DNA of 49,897 bases. Origin: Gammaproteobacteria bacterium. GTDB lineage: Bacteria > Pseudomonadota > Gammaproteobacteria > Francisellales > CACEW01. The translations under genes were made by a program, and so were the position numbers. The notes under the pieces were generated by a model that saw nothing but the letters and a program-made list of their open reading frames with translations, was not told the DNA's origin and did not search any database. Below are positions 21,049-30,229 of this stretch, in pieces (position 1 is the stretch's first letter; each line of letters begins with the position of its first letter). The stretch lies in assembly GCA_029240715.1 (NCBI GenBank), contig JARDZR010000002.1, positions 1-49,897 on the forward strand. The letters are read 5' to 3'.

Positions 21049-23808
21049 GCTTTTTAGCTCAGTTAAGCGCAAGCTTAGTAAGCTTTGCGCTTCTTTAGCT
21101 TTATGCAGCTTTTCTTTTTCTTTGGCAACCACAGCTTCTGGTGCTTTATCGGCAAACTGAGGGTTGGCCAATTTAGCTTCAAGCCTCATGATTTCTTCTG
21201 CATATTTATTCAATTCTTTGTGCAAACGCTCAATTTCAGCTTGAACATCCACCAAACCGACTAACGGTATATGAAATTGAATATCATCCATTAAAAAACT
21301 AGCGGAAGGAGGAGGGCTGTCATTTGAGCTTAAATACTCAATCTCTTCAAGTCTACCCAACTGCTTGATAAAAGGTTCAAAAGCTCTATTGCTGTCTTTG
21401 GCCATCTGACTAGCCCCTTGAATAAGCAGTTTGACTAACTTACTGGGCGGCACGTTATTTTCAGAGCGCAATGCTCTAATAGCGCCTATTAATAGCTTAA
21501 CTCGCTCTACAGTCAGGCTAGCCTGATCATTATCGTTATTTTCAGCTTTAGGGTAGGCTTGCAGCATAATGCTATCGGCTGATATCGATAGAGCAGGGGC
21601 CACAGATTGCCAAATGCTTTCTGTAATAAAAGGAATAATAGGATGAGCCAACCTTAACACTTGTTCAAGCACAGAGACTAAGGTATAGCGGGTGGCTGCT
21701 TTTTGCGAGTCATTATACTGATCACCGTTTAATATTACTTTGGCAAATTCCAAATACCAATCGCAGTACTCATTCCAAACAAAGTCGTAAATGTTTTGTG
21801 CCAACAAATCGAAGCGATACTCAGCTAAATAGCGATGGGCATTGGCGATACATTGGTCCAATTTAGCATGGATCCAATGATCAATCGGACTTAAATTGCT
21901 CGCTTGCTTAATGGGCTGAGCTTCAACATTCATCAATACAAAACGGGTCGCATTCCATAATTTATTGCAAAAGTTGCGATATCCTTCCATCCTTTGCACG
22001 TCAAAATTGATATCTCGGCTAGTGGAAGCTAAAGCGCAGAAGGTAAAGCGTAAAGCATCGGTACCAAAAGCAGGGATGCCTTCCGGAAATTGTTTTTTAG
22101 TCGCCTGAGTAATTTTTTCAGCCAGTTTGGGCTGCATCATGCCATAAGTACGTTTTTGGATTAAGCTGTCCAGATCGATGCCGTCAATCAAATCCACCGG
22201 ATCAAGCACATTGCCTTTGGTTTTTGACATTTTTTGGCCCTCGCTATCTCGAATCAGGCCTGTGATGTAGACTTCGTTAAAAGGCACTTCTTTCATAAAA
22301 TGGAGACCAAACATCGCCATTCTGGCCACCCAGAAAAAGATAATGTCAAAGCCGGTGATCAAAATTGAAGTCGGATAAAAGTTCTTAAGCTCAGGGGTTT
22401 GTTCCGGCCAGCCTAGAGTTGAGAAGGGCCATAATGCAGATGAAAACCAAGTATCCAATACGTCTTCATCTTGCTTGAGTTCAACATGGTCCGGGAGCTT
22501 ATGCTGATCTCTAACTGACTGCTCATCCCAGCCAACATAGATATTATTGTCTTTATCATACCAGGCTGGAATGCGGTGTCCCCACCATAATTGACGGCTA
22601 ATACACCAGTCTTGAATATTGTGCATCCACTCAAAATAGGTATTGCCCCAGTTTTCAGGAATGAATTTAATTTTTCCAGATTCCACTGCTTTAATGGCCG
22701 GCTCTGCCAAAGGTTTGGTTTTCACATACCATTGGTCCATTAAATAAGGCTCAAGCACTGCATTGCCTCTTTCATTCCTAGGGACCTTTAAAACATGGGG
22801 CTGGATCTTTTCTAACAAGCCTAAAGCCTCTAAATCAGCGACTATTTTTTTGCGGGCAACAAAACGCTCTAAACCTTGATAAACAACAGGGGTATTTTCA
22901 TTCAAATGAGCAGTTTCAGTAAAAATATTAATTAAAGGCAACTGATGGCGCTTACCCACTTCATAGTCATTAAAGTCATGGGCCGGAGTGATTTTAACGC
23001 AACCTGTACCAAAGCTTGGGTCAACGTATTCATCAGCGATGATTTGAATCAGCCTATCAGTGAGAGGCAGCTTTAGCATTCTTCCAATTAAATGTTGATA
23101 TCTTTCATCATCAGGATGCACAGCTACTGCAACATCACCCAGCATTGTTTCAGGGCGGGTTGTGGCAACCACTAAAAAGCCTGAGCCATCTTCTAAAGGA
23201 TAGCGGATATGCCAGAGCGAACCTTGCTCTTCAACCGGATTAGCCTCGAGGTCTGACACAGCGGTCAACATAACTGGGTCCCAGTTTACCAAACGTTTGC
23301 CGCGGTAGATTAGTCCGTCTTCATATAAGCTAATAAAGGCTTGCTTGACTGCTTTAGATAAACCTTCATCTAGGGTAAAGCGCTCACGAGACCAGTCTGG
23401 AGAGGTGCCCAGACGGCGCATTTGTTTGGTAATATTGCCACCTGATTCAGCTTTCCATTGCCAGACTTTTTCAACAAAAGCCTCTCTACCTAAATCATAA
23501 CGAGATTGCCCTTTGGCATGCAGCTGGTTTTCTACCACCATTTGCGTGGCGATTCCAGCATGATCAGTCCCTGGCTGCCATAAAGTATTGTCACCTTGCA
23601 TGCGATGATATCGAATTAATATATCCATCAGGGTTTGCTGGAACCCGTGTCCCATATGCAAGCTTCCGGTAACATTGGGCGGCGGTAACATAATAGAAAA
23701 GGGCAGGCCTTTAGCCTGAGGTTTAAAATAGCCTGCCTGCTCCCATTTTTGATAAAGCGCGGATTCAATGTCCTTTGGGGAATAAGTTTTTTCCATGGAT
23801 GTACTCAT
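21043..23808 (-). CDS. valS: Valyl-tRNA synthetase
   Basis: ValRS is a class I synthetase with an editing domain that clears Thr. The 921 residues contain the HIGH-type motif HMGH (51-54), the KMSKT signature (526-530), an inserted CP1 editing domain with [13 protein letters not shown], and the C-terminal coiled coil (from ~855) that grips the tRNA. The start at 23808 has no clear ribosome-binding site, and an 18-bp palindrome ends 1 base upstream. A second in-frame ATG lies at 23796. The gene follows the receiver gene by 54 bases on the same strand. Confidence 0.96.
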   Translation of the reverse strand: MSTSMEKTYSPKDIESALYQKWEQAGYFKPQAKGLPFSIMLPPPNVTGSLHMGHGFQQTLMDILIRYHRMQGDNTLWQPGTDHAGIATQMVVENQLHAKGQSRYDLGREAFVEKVWQWKAESGGNITKQMRRLGTSPDWSRERFTLDEGLSKAVKQAFISLYEDGLIYRGKRLVNWDPVMLTAVSDLEANPVEEQGSLWHIRYPLEDGSGFLVVATTRPETMLGDVAVAVHPDDERYQHLIGRMLKLPLTDRLIQIIADEYVDPSFGTGCVKITPAHDFNDYEVGKRHQLPLINIFTETAHLNENTPVVYQGLERFVARKKIVADLEALGLLEKIQPHVLKVPRNERGNAVLEPYLMDQWYVKTKPLAEPAIKAVESGKIKFIPENWGNTYFEWMHNIQDWCISRQLWWGHRIPAWYDKDNNIYVGWDEQSVRDQHKLPDHVELKQDEDVLDTWFSSALWPFSTLGWPEQTPELKNFYPTSILITGFDIIFFWVARMAMFGLHFMKEVPFNEVYITGLIRDSEGQKMSKTKGNVLDPVDLIDGIDLDSLIQKRTYGMMQPKLAEKITQATKKQFPEGIPAFGTDALRFTFCALASTSRDINFDVQRMEGYRNFCNKLWNATRFVLMNVEAQPIKQASNLSPIDHWIHAKLDQCIANAHRYLAEYRFDLLAQNIYDFVWNEYCDWYLEFAKVILNGDQYNDSQKAATRYTLVSVLEQVLRLAHPIIPFITESIWQSVAPALSISADSIMLQAYPKAENNDNDQASLTVERVKLLIGAIRALRSENNVPPSKLVKLLIQGASQMAKDSNRAFEPFIKQLGRLEEIEYLSSNDSPPPSASFLMDDIQFHIPLVGLVDVQAEIERLHKELNKYAEEIMRLEAKLANPQFADKAPEAVVAKEKEKLHKAKEAQSLLSLRLTELKSL

Positions 23809-23809
23809 A

Positions 23810-23827
23810 TGCCATATTAATATGGCA
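23810..23827. promoter_or_regulatory. Perfect 18-bp palindrome at the valS start
   Basis: TGCCATATTAATATGGCA reads the same on both strands and ends 1 base before the valS ATG. In RNA it folds into a 7-bp stem with a TTAA loop where a ribosome-binding site should be. It may be an operator or a translation-control hairpin; neither is shown. Confidence 0.55.
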
Positions 23828-23862
23828 ATTATTGTACCCAGCTTAGGGCTGGCTGAAAAGCA

Positions 23863-24891
23863 TTACTTGGCTGAATTCTGCTTAATTCCATATTGGCTAA
23901 AAGGCAAAATTTGCTGGTTGTCTAATGGATAGACTGATTGGCCTTTAATAAGGGCGTAATAGTACTTCCTGACCTTAGTCTGAACCTCGGTAGCAGGATG
24001 TAAATAAGGCTCCCATTCATAGACAGGAATATCATAGCTTCTTTCCAAAAAGAAAAATGGAATTTTCTGTCTTTTAGCAATTGAGCTGACTATTTTATCA
24101 GAATCTTCAACTGGCTCTTGCTCATGTTCGCTTTTAGCAAATTCATAAAAAAGCTTCATCTGGGCTTCATCACAGACAACAAGCCAGCTAATTTTACCTT
24201 TGGCATCCATTAACAAGAAGTTACCTGTATTCTCCAACAAGTAAAACTCAACTATTTTATTTTGCTCAATGATTTTATAGAACAATTGGCTAAATTCGGG
24301 GTCATTAAGGAAGCTAGGGGCAAAAGCTTGATTATTTTCAAGTGCAACAGTCAATACCCGTGATAAGTCCAGATAGTATTTAAGCTGCATTTCATAAATA
24401 GCTTTATTAACCTCTTCGATCATATCAGAGGCGCCTTTCATGATAAATTTATCAATAACGCCTTCATTAAATGCCTGCACTGCAATCGCTGCATCGGCTT
24501 CACCAGTTAACATAATTTTTTTAATGTCGCGGTTTTTTATTTGACGGCAAAATTCAACCCCGTTCATACCTGGCATTGAGTAATCGACTAGGGCAACCGT
24601 TATTTCTGAAAATCGATGAGGATTAAACAGTTCTTTATAAATTTGTCGAAGGTCAATTTTAAGCTCAGGTTCATCTTGGGCAATAGCACTATTATGGATA
24701 ATGCAGCGATCAGTAAAAGGTTCTACCTGGTATTTCCTGATGAACTCCAAAGCCTCAAAAGGATTTTGATAGGGCAGGCAGCTTGAACAGGCGCTAAGTT
24801 GCAAAGCTAATGATTTAAGGAAATGCACATCATCATCAAGTAAGATTATAGTGCTAGGATGGTAACAGTAGGGGATTTGATTGATAAGCAT
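23863..24891 (-). CDS. Response regulator with receiver domain and non-HTH output
   Basis: The N-terminal half is a CheY-like receiver. The acidic pocket is Asp19-Asp21 (ILLDDD), the phospho-acceptor is Asp103 (ALVDYSMPGMNG), and KIMLTGEAD and DKFIMKG supply the conserved Thr and Lys. About 30 extra residues sit between the first strand and Asp103. The C-terminal part (~160-342) has no helix-turn-helix, GGDEF or EAL pattern, so output is probably by protein contact or ligand binding. It follows the kinase gene by 44 bases and is presumably its target. A distant likeness to Legionella LqsR, which also has a non-DNA-binding output, deserves testing but I cannot confirm it. Confidence 0.85.
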   Translation of the reverse strand: MLINQIPYCYHPSTIILLDDDVHFLKSLALQLSACSSCLPYQNPFEALEFIRKYQVEPFTDRCIIHNSAIAQDEPELKIDLRQIYKELFNPHRFSEITVALVDYSMPGMNGVEFCRQIKNRDIKKIMLTGEADAAIAVQAFNEGVIDKFIMKGASDMIEEVNKAIYEMQLKYYLDLSRVLTVALENNQAFAPSFLNDPEFSQLFYKIIEQNKIVEFYLLENTGNFLLMDAKGKISWLVVCDEAQMKLFYEFAKSEHEQEPVEDSDKIVSSIAKRQKIPFFFLERSYDIPVYEWEPYLHPATEVQTKVRKYYYALIKGQSVYPLDNQQILPFSQYGIKQNSAK

Positions 24892-24935
24892 TTTAAAGAC
24901 CCTTAGCTCTAGTTTTGCTAAATAAGATTATAGCT

Positions 24936-26504
24936 TTAATTTTCATAATTTTGTTCAATTACTGGAAATGAAAGAATAAAATGTGCAAATTCTCCCTCAA
25001 CAGACTGGCAGCTGATATTTCCATTAAAGGTGGTCATTACCATTTTACAAAAAGCCAGACCCACCCCGGTACCATGGCGAGTTCTGCTATAAAACTGTTC
25101 AAAAATATGCGGCAGAATATCAACTGGAATGCCTTTTCCAGTATCTTTAAAATGCAAGTTGTTGTACTCCGCCCCTTGCTCAAGCCATATGTCAATATTG
25201 CCTTTGCCTGCAGCAGTAACATAGTAGATAGCGTTTTTAAGCAAATTAAATAGCACATAAGTAATTAACAGCTCATCGCCTTTAAAAAAGAAATTATTGC
25301 TGCCATTCCACTGTACCAGTCCTCTGCCGCCTATATTGAAAGGATATTGTTTTAAAGCCTTTTCAACACAATTCGCCATAGAAAGGGTGGTGATATTAGT
25401 GGGCTTGGTTTGCTCTAGGTTAACTTTAGCCAATAGCATATTAATAAAGGTATTCGCTGAATTAATAATTTGGTTAAAGTCATCAGGAAGGGTTTTTAGT
25501 GATTCAATTTGAGCATGGGTAATGCTGCTCACAGGCAGCTCATGTTGCTCGGCTAGCTGATAACCTTCTATGAGGGCGGGAAGAAATACTTTAATAGCGG
25601 TTGATAATGCACTGATTGAAGCTAAAGGCGTCCTTAGCTCATGGGCAATGGTGGCTGCCAGCATTTTCATGGTTTGGACTTTTTCTTCAGATACTGCTTT
25701 TTCTTTTTCAAGTTTTTCAGCTTGTTTTTTGCTGGTAATATCAAAAGCGATACCAAGCAGCCCTACAATATTGCCTTGATAGTCGCGCATAGGGACTTTT
25801 TGCGATAAGAAAAAAGAAGCGCTGCCGTCTTGATGAGTCAGCAATTCCTCAACGTTAACAGTTCGTCCTGTTGCCAGCACCTCTTGGTTAACTTTATGCA
25901 GCTCTTCGGCCACTTGCGGGGGAGTAACCTCGAAAACCGTTTTGCCTACAATGTCATCAGGCGACCTAAATCCCAAAATTTCAGCTTGAAGTTTATTGGC
26001 GCCCAAAATGACTTCATTTCGATCCAGCCAAAAGATATTGCCTTGTATATTTTCAAGAATATTATCAAGAGTAAGCTGACTGGTATTTCGCTCTTGTTTA
26101 AGCTTTTGTTCTTCTTTTTTTCGGTCGGTAATATCAAATGAAATACCTACTAAGCCAATAACTGCGCCAGATTGATCTTTAATAGGAATCTTTTTGGAAA
26201 GATAGGTTTTACCGTCAGCAAGAGGCTCTTCTAAAGTTGCCTCTATTCCTGTTTCCATTACCAAGTTGTCAGTAGCCTCAATGTTGCCGGCATCGTTTGG
26301 CAATAGTTCTTTGATGGTTTTACCAATAACTTCTTCGGGGTCTTTTAAACCTAAAGCTTTAGCCTGTTTGGCATTACAACCTAAATAATGGCCGCCTCTG
26401 TCTTTCCAGTAGATATTGCCCGGCATAATAGCGATAAAATTCTCGATATTGGGCCAGACACTAGATAATTTGCTAATGTTCTTTTTTGAACTTTTTTTAG
26501 TCAT
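24936..26504 (-). CDS. Cytoplasmic histidine kinase with two PAS domains
   Basis: This 522-residue kinase has no membrane segment. Two similar PAS domains (about 15-128 and 143-260) share the patterns GNI(Y/F)W and (V/I)GKT, suggesting an internal duplication. A coiled linker leads to the phosphorylated His288 in AHELRTPL. The ATPase domain has the N box (Asn424), DTGKGIP (Asp454) and GTGVGLAF (478-485). It should sense a cytoplasmic or membrane-permeable signal. It starts 23 bases after the cyclodipeptide synthase stop and lies 44 bases before the receiver gene, so all three look co-transcribed. A diketopiperazine ligand is an attractive but untested idea. Confidence 0.92.
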   Translation of the reverse strand: MTKKSSKKNISKLSSVWPNIENFIAIMPGNIYWKDRGGHYLGCNAKQAKALGLKDPEEVIGKTIKELLPNDAGNIEATDNLVMETGIEATLEEPLADGKTYLSKKIPIKDQSGAVIGLVGISFDITDRKKEEQKLKQERNTSQLTLDNILENIQGNIFWLDRNEVILGANKLQAEILGFRSPDDIVGKTVFEVTPPQVAEELHKVNQEVLATGRTVNVEELLTHQDGSASFFLSQKVPMRDYQGNIVGLLGIAFDITSKKQAEKLEKEKAVSEEKVQTMKMLAATIAHELRTPLASISALSTAIKVFLPALIEGYQLAEQHELPVSSITHAQIESLKTLPDDFNQIINSANTFINMLLAKVNLEQTKPTNITTLSMANCVEKALKQYPFNIGGRGLVQWNGSNNFFFKGDELLITYVLFNLLKNAIYYVTAAGKGNIDIWLEQGAEYNNLHFKDTGKGIPVDILPHIFEQFYSRTRHGTGVGLAFCKMVMTTFNGNISCQSVEGEFAHFILSFPVIEQNYEN

Positions 26505-26527
26505 TACTATCTAAGGCCTAAGTTAGT

Positions 26528-27265
26528 TTATGCCGTTTCATACAGTTCAATTATTTGAGAAGGCTTATTTTTTTTAAGCTCAACTCGAATTTCCACCCAT
26601 TTCATGCAATGAGGATGATAGGGCTTGATCAGCGTGTCGTAAGTTAACTGCATTGCTGCAGGCCTATCAGCAGCAGGATAAAGAATATAGTTATAATCAT
26701 AAGCAGTCATCAACTGCATGACAGCACATTCTTCTTTCAGGTATTCTGCGCTGCACTTAAAAGCATTGGTACAATTTACTGGCTTATAGTTTCTATCTAA
26801 TCGCAACAAAAACTCTTTAACGCTTTCAAACATCGCTATTCTAAAGTTAGCATTTTTATCATAAAGCTCATCAATCATATCTTTCATAGAGCTATAATTG
26901 GAGTGATTAAGCCATTCATCCCAGCGAATAATAGTATGAGGAATAGTAAGGGAGTCAACAGCATGGCAATTTCTGGCTAGCCATTCATTGCCTGCTTTAA
27001 TGGATTGCTTATAATAGCTTTCATTAGAAGAGGCGTTTTCATCAAAAATCTTGAAAGTATGGCGATGCAGGCTATCACCCAATAAAATAGTGCATTTTTT
27101 AAAGCGCTCGTTAATTCTTTTAAGAGTGGCAGCAAATTTATCGCCATCACTTTTAGGCTGGCCAACAACGCTTACAGCCACCAAACAATGCGAAGAAGAA
27201 AATTGTGCTTTTTCTTCTTCTTCACAGACGAAGCGCACTCTAGATGGTATATGTTTAAAAGCCAT
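26528..27265 (-). CDS. Cyclodipeptide synthase, XYP type
   Basis: Cyclodipeptide synthases (CDPS) use two aminoacyl-tRNAs to make a 2,5-diketopiperazine. The 245-residue protein fits the family length. It has Ser32 in the VSVVGQ loop (candidate acyl-enzyme Ser), the segments NERFKKC and GDSLHRHTF (64-71), GNEWLARN and RWDEWLNH. The Tyr175-x-x-x-Glu179 pair matches Tyr178/Glu182 of AlbC. LYP (Tyr196-Pro197) marks the XYP subfamily. The ATG at 27265 has AAGGGG 7 bases upstream; a longer TTG-started version lacks such a site. No tailoring enzyme lies next to it; a histidine kinase gene follows after 23 bases. Product identity is unknown. The call is from motif recognition, without a search. Confidence 0.82.
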   Translation of the reverse strand: MAFKHIPSRVRFVCEEEEKAQFSSSHCLVAVSVVGQPKSDGDKFAATLKRINERFKKCTILLGDSLHRHTFKIFDENASSNESYYKQSIKAGNEWLARNCHAVDSLTIPHTIIRWDEWLNHSNYSSMKDMIDELYDKNANFRIAMFESVKEFLLRLDRNYKPVNCTNAFKCSAEYLKEECAVMQLMTAYDYNYILYPAADRPAAMQLTYDTLIKPYHPHCMKWVEIRVELKKNKPSQIIELYETA

Positions 27266-27281
27266 AGTTTTTCCCCTTAAT

Positions 27282-27335
27282 TTAAGAAAACAGGGACGAA
27301 AAGCGAAAGAATTTAGGCATATTTGATAGCACCAT
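27282..27335 (-). CDS. 17-codon Phe-rich leader ORF before the CDPS gene
   Basis: MVLSNMPKFFRFSSLFS is preceded by GGGGGAGGT (27341-27349), a stronger ribosome-binding site than that of the CDPS gene. Its stop lies 16 bases before the CDPS ATG. Four of 17 residues are Phe, as in leader peptides that sense charged tRNA(Phe). The gap is too short for a classical terminator hairpin, so translational coupling or ribosome stalling is more likely than transcription attenuation. Expression is not shown. Confidence 0.5.
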   Translation of the reverse strand: MVLSNMPKFFRFSSLFS

Positions 27336-27432
27336 AATTTACCTCCCCCTGATAATTTTTGGCGCAAAGCTATCTTTTTTATTGTTATTAGTTCGCTATT
27401 TTATCTTCAACTCAGAAAAAAACCAACACAAA

Positions 27433-28932
27433 TTAATGCTTTAGTCTATCAATGAGATATTGAATGAGTAAATTAACAGGGCGGCCGCGTGCACCTTCCT
27501 TTGCCATAGCTGTTCCGGCCACATCTAAATGGGCCCAATGGTACTTCTTAGCAAATCTTGATAAAAAGCATGCAGCAGTGATGCTACCGCCGTAAGGCCC
27601 GCCAAGGTTGGCCATATCAGCAATTTTACTATCAATTTGTTTTTGGAAATCCTCAGTAATAGGCATATGCCAAGCAAGATCATCACTTTCTTTGCCAGCT
27701 CTTAGCAAGGCATGCGCAAGCGGGTCATGATTCGCATATAAGCCCGTTAAATGTTGGCCCAATGCGACCATGATAGCGCCTGTTAGAGTAGCAACGTCAA
27801 TTACACATTCAGGCTCAAAGCGTTCACAGTAGGTTAAAGCATCGCATAAAATAAGCCTTCCTTCAGCATCGGTATCAAGCACTTCAATGCTCTGTCCGGA
27901 CATGCTTTTAATAATATCCCCAGGGCGATAGGCCTTACCATCTGGCATGTTTTCAACGCAAGGGGCTACTGCGACTAAATTAATAGCCAATCCCATTTTT
28001 ACCACGGCCCCAAATACTGCCATAACAGTAGCCGCTCCACACATGTCCATTTTCATCATGTTCATGTTTTCTCTAGGCTTAATACAGATTCCACCCGTAT
28101 CAAAACAAACTCCTTTACCTATCAAAACAATAGGGGCAGCGCTTTTTTTGCCGCCTTCATATTGCATGGTCACAAGCTGGCAAGGCTCCGTGCTGCCTTG
28201 TGCCACCGCCAGAATGGAATTAGCCCCGATTTCTTGAAGCTTTTCACGGTCTAAAATTTCAACTTTGACCTTTTTGGATAGACTTTTAAAGCCTAATGCT
28301 TGTTTGGCAAGATAAGAGGGGGTGCATACATTAGCAGGCATATTGCCAAGGTCTCTAGCAAAACGGACTGCCTCAGCGATAATTTGAGCTTGCTCTAATA
28401 CCGCTCCTATTTTACGCTTGTCTTTGCTGGCGATAGCAAATTGCATCTCAGCTAATTTAAGCTTTTCATGCTTAGTTTTAAAATAGGCAAAATCATAAAG
28501 TTCATAGCAAATTGTTTCAACAGCAAAGCGGATAGACCATTCAATGTCCCGGCCTTTGATACTAAGCTGGTTTAGGCAGCAGATTGAAGTTTTAACATGC
28601 GCTGCAGACAAAGCTTTAAGCATAGTGCTGTATATATTTTTGTAATGCGATTCATTTAATTCACTGGCTTTGCCGCATGCCACCAATAAAACTGATGCCG
28701 CTTTTACCCCTGGAACATGGTATAGCATCATGGTTTGGCCTATTTTGCCCATCATATCGACTTGCTTTAGAGATTTTTGCAGGAACTGGGCCGTTTCTTT
28801 ATTGAGTTTATCTGCCGCTATTTTTTTGTCATGCCAGACCCCTAAGACTAGACAGTCTGCCGCTTTTTGAGCTGGGTCAGCATCAAGCAGTTTAAATTCT
28901 ACAGCTAAGCTTTGTTCCAAAGTAATAGACAT
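27433..28932 (-). CDS. pepA: Leucyl aminopeptidase PepA
   Basis: PepA is a two-metal M17 aminopeptidase that releases N-terminal residues from peptides; in E. coli it also binds DNA. The 499 residues match the family (E. coli 503). The metal and catalytic segments are IGKGVCFDTGG, MKMDMCGAA and LDTDAEGRL, followed by VIDVATLTGA. The ATG is preceded by GGGTCC only, so start strength is moderate. In E. coli pepA is divergent from lptF and followed by holC and valS. Here the CDPS-kinase-receiver genes occupy the place of holC. Confidence 0.95.
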   Translation of the reverse strand: MSITLEQSLAVEFKLLDADPAQKAADCLVLGVWHDKKIAADKLNKETAQFLQKSLKQVDMMGKIGQTMMLYHVPGVKAASVLLVACGKASELNESHYKNIYSTMLKALSAAHVKTSICCLNQLSIKGRDIEWSIRFAVETICYELYDFAYFKTKHEKLKLAEMQFAIASKDKRKIGAVLEQAQIIAEAVRFARDLGNMPANVCTPSYLAKQALGFKSLSKKVKVEILDREKLQEIGANSILAVAQGSTEPCQLVTMQYEGGKKSAAPIVLIGKGVCFDTGGICIKPRENMNMMKMDMCGAATVMAVFGAVVKMGLAINLVAVAPCVENMPDGKAYRPGDIIKSMSGQSIEVLDTDAEGRLILCDALTYCERFEPECVIDVATLTGAIMVALGQHLTGLYANHDPLAHALLRAGKESDDLAWHMPITEDFQKQIDSKIADMANLGGPYGGSITAACFLSRFAKKYHWAHLDVAGTAMAKEGARGRPVNLLIQYLIDRLKH

Positions 28933-28946
28933 AATATGGGTCCTAA

Positions 28947-30122
28947 TTATTGATGTTGAAGTTGTACAAGGATGCAGCGGCCTGTATTGACTAGATCGCC
29001 TTCATCAAAATAACTGTTAGCCAAAATAAGCACCCCGGTTTTAGTGTTGGGTATTAATCCAATATAGGAGCGAAAGCCAGTTGTCGCACCTGTTATTTGT
29101 AATAAAAGTCCTTCATCATAAACAGCAGACTGTGACCCAGTAAGCTGTGTAGCCGGCATAGGGCCAAAATTCTTATCAGCGGGTTGCGCGGTAAAGGAGG
29201 GGTCTTCAGGGTCAAATGAATACATTTCCCATGTCAAACCCTGTTGCATACTAGAGGTTTGCACATAAGGAGCTTCGGTCATTTTCATGGCAGATGAAAT
29301 AGAAGAGGGGGTTCCAGGCAATATGAGAGCAGCGCTTAAAAAATGCTGCATATCTCTTGGTGAAGCCTCAATCGCGCCAGTGGCTGGAAACATTTCCATC
29401 TTCATATGCGGCACAGCTTGGCCATTGCTATAACCTTGCGCATAGTCAAAGCGCCAACTTGGCACATTAATGCCAGAGTCCTTCATTTTTAAAGGTTTAA
29501 AGATGTAAGCTTCAACCAACTTATTATATGGCCAGCCTATTTTATCCTCAATGCTCATGCCCAATAGGCCTATGCCAAAGTCAGAATACTGCCACTGGCT
29601 ACCAATAGGAGCAGCAGGCTTCCAGTTGAATAAATATTGATGGAGCGTATTCACTGTATTAATGTTAAATGTGGCATTCAAAGGCAGAGGGGAGTTTAAA
29701 GCTAAACCGGAAGTGTGAGTTGCCAGTTCTTCTAGACTAATGCTAGAAGCAGGAACGATATTTTGCCGCAAGGAGGGTAAATATTTCCCTAAAGGGTCAT
29801 TGAGTTGCATATTGCCCTGGTTTACTTCTATGGCAAGCAATAATGAGGTAAATAATTTGGTAATAGAGCCTATTTCAAACAAGGTTTTACTCGTTACCGG
29901 TAATTTGTGTGCCAGGTCTCGATAACCAAAATAATAAGAATAAGGCTGTCCGTTTAGATAGAGCTCAACCGCAACACCTGGAATATGATCTTTTTGCATG
30001 AGCTGATTAATATTTTTTGTGATGACAGGCCCTGGATTTGGCGCTTGCATTGGAGAAATCGCGAAAGCATGACATGTCACCAGTAATAGCCCGCAGAAAG
30101 CAATAAACTTATCTTTGATCAT
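28947..30122 (-). CDS. Class C beta-lactamase-like serine hydrolase, third motif altered
   Basis: This secreted 391-residue protein has a signal peptide (cleavage probably after CHAFA). It has the AmpC-family serine motif SITK (Ser86, Lys89) and a YSD motif (Tyr179) where class C enzymes have YSN. The third motif KTG reads ITG (LLQITGATTGF), so the Lys that binds the beta-lactam carboxylate is missing. A penicillin-binding, esterase or peptidase role is therefore as likely as beta-lactamase. The ATG at 30122 is preferred over a GTG seven codons upstream because it puts the signal peptide at the N-terminus. It lies 14 bases before pepA, divergent from lptF. Confidence 0.85.
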   Translation of the reverse strand: MIKDKFIAFCGLLLVTCHAFAISPMQAPNPGPVITKNINQLMQKDHIPGVAVELYLNGQPYSYYFGYRDLAHKLPVTSKTLFEIGSITKLFTSLLLAIEVNQGNMQLNDPLGKYLPSLRQNIVPASSISLEELATHTSGLALNSPLPLNATFNINTVNTLHQYLFNWKPAAPIGSQWQYSDFGIGLLGMSIEDKIGWPYNKLVEAYIFKPLKMKDSGINVPSWRFDYAQGYSNGQAVPHMKMEMFPATGAIEASPRDMQHFLSAALILPGTPSSISSAMKMTEAPYVQTSSMQQGLTWEMYSFDPEDPSFTAQPADKNFGPMPATQLTGSQSAVYDEGLLLQITGATTGFRSYIGLIPNTKTGVLILANSYFDEGDLVNTGRCILVQLQHQ

Positions 30123-30229
30123 AAAACGCTCATTCTTATACACTATTAGTAGTACCTTATCACAATTATATATTCAGTTTCATCTATATAAGCTAAAATA
30201 GCTGCAGGTTCTGTAATGAGAGTTCTATT

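Noticed and set aside
25830-26141. Plus-strand frames inside the kinase and pepA genes
   Set aside because: They are antisense shadows of well-supported genes and have no motif or ribosome-binding site.
26528-27367. Longer CDPS version starting with TTG at 27367
   Set aside because: It adds 34 unusual residues, has no ribosome-binding site of its own, and overlaps the leader ORF. The ATG at 27265 has AAGGGG at good distance and gives the usual family length.
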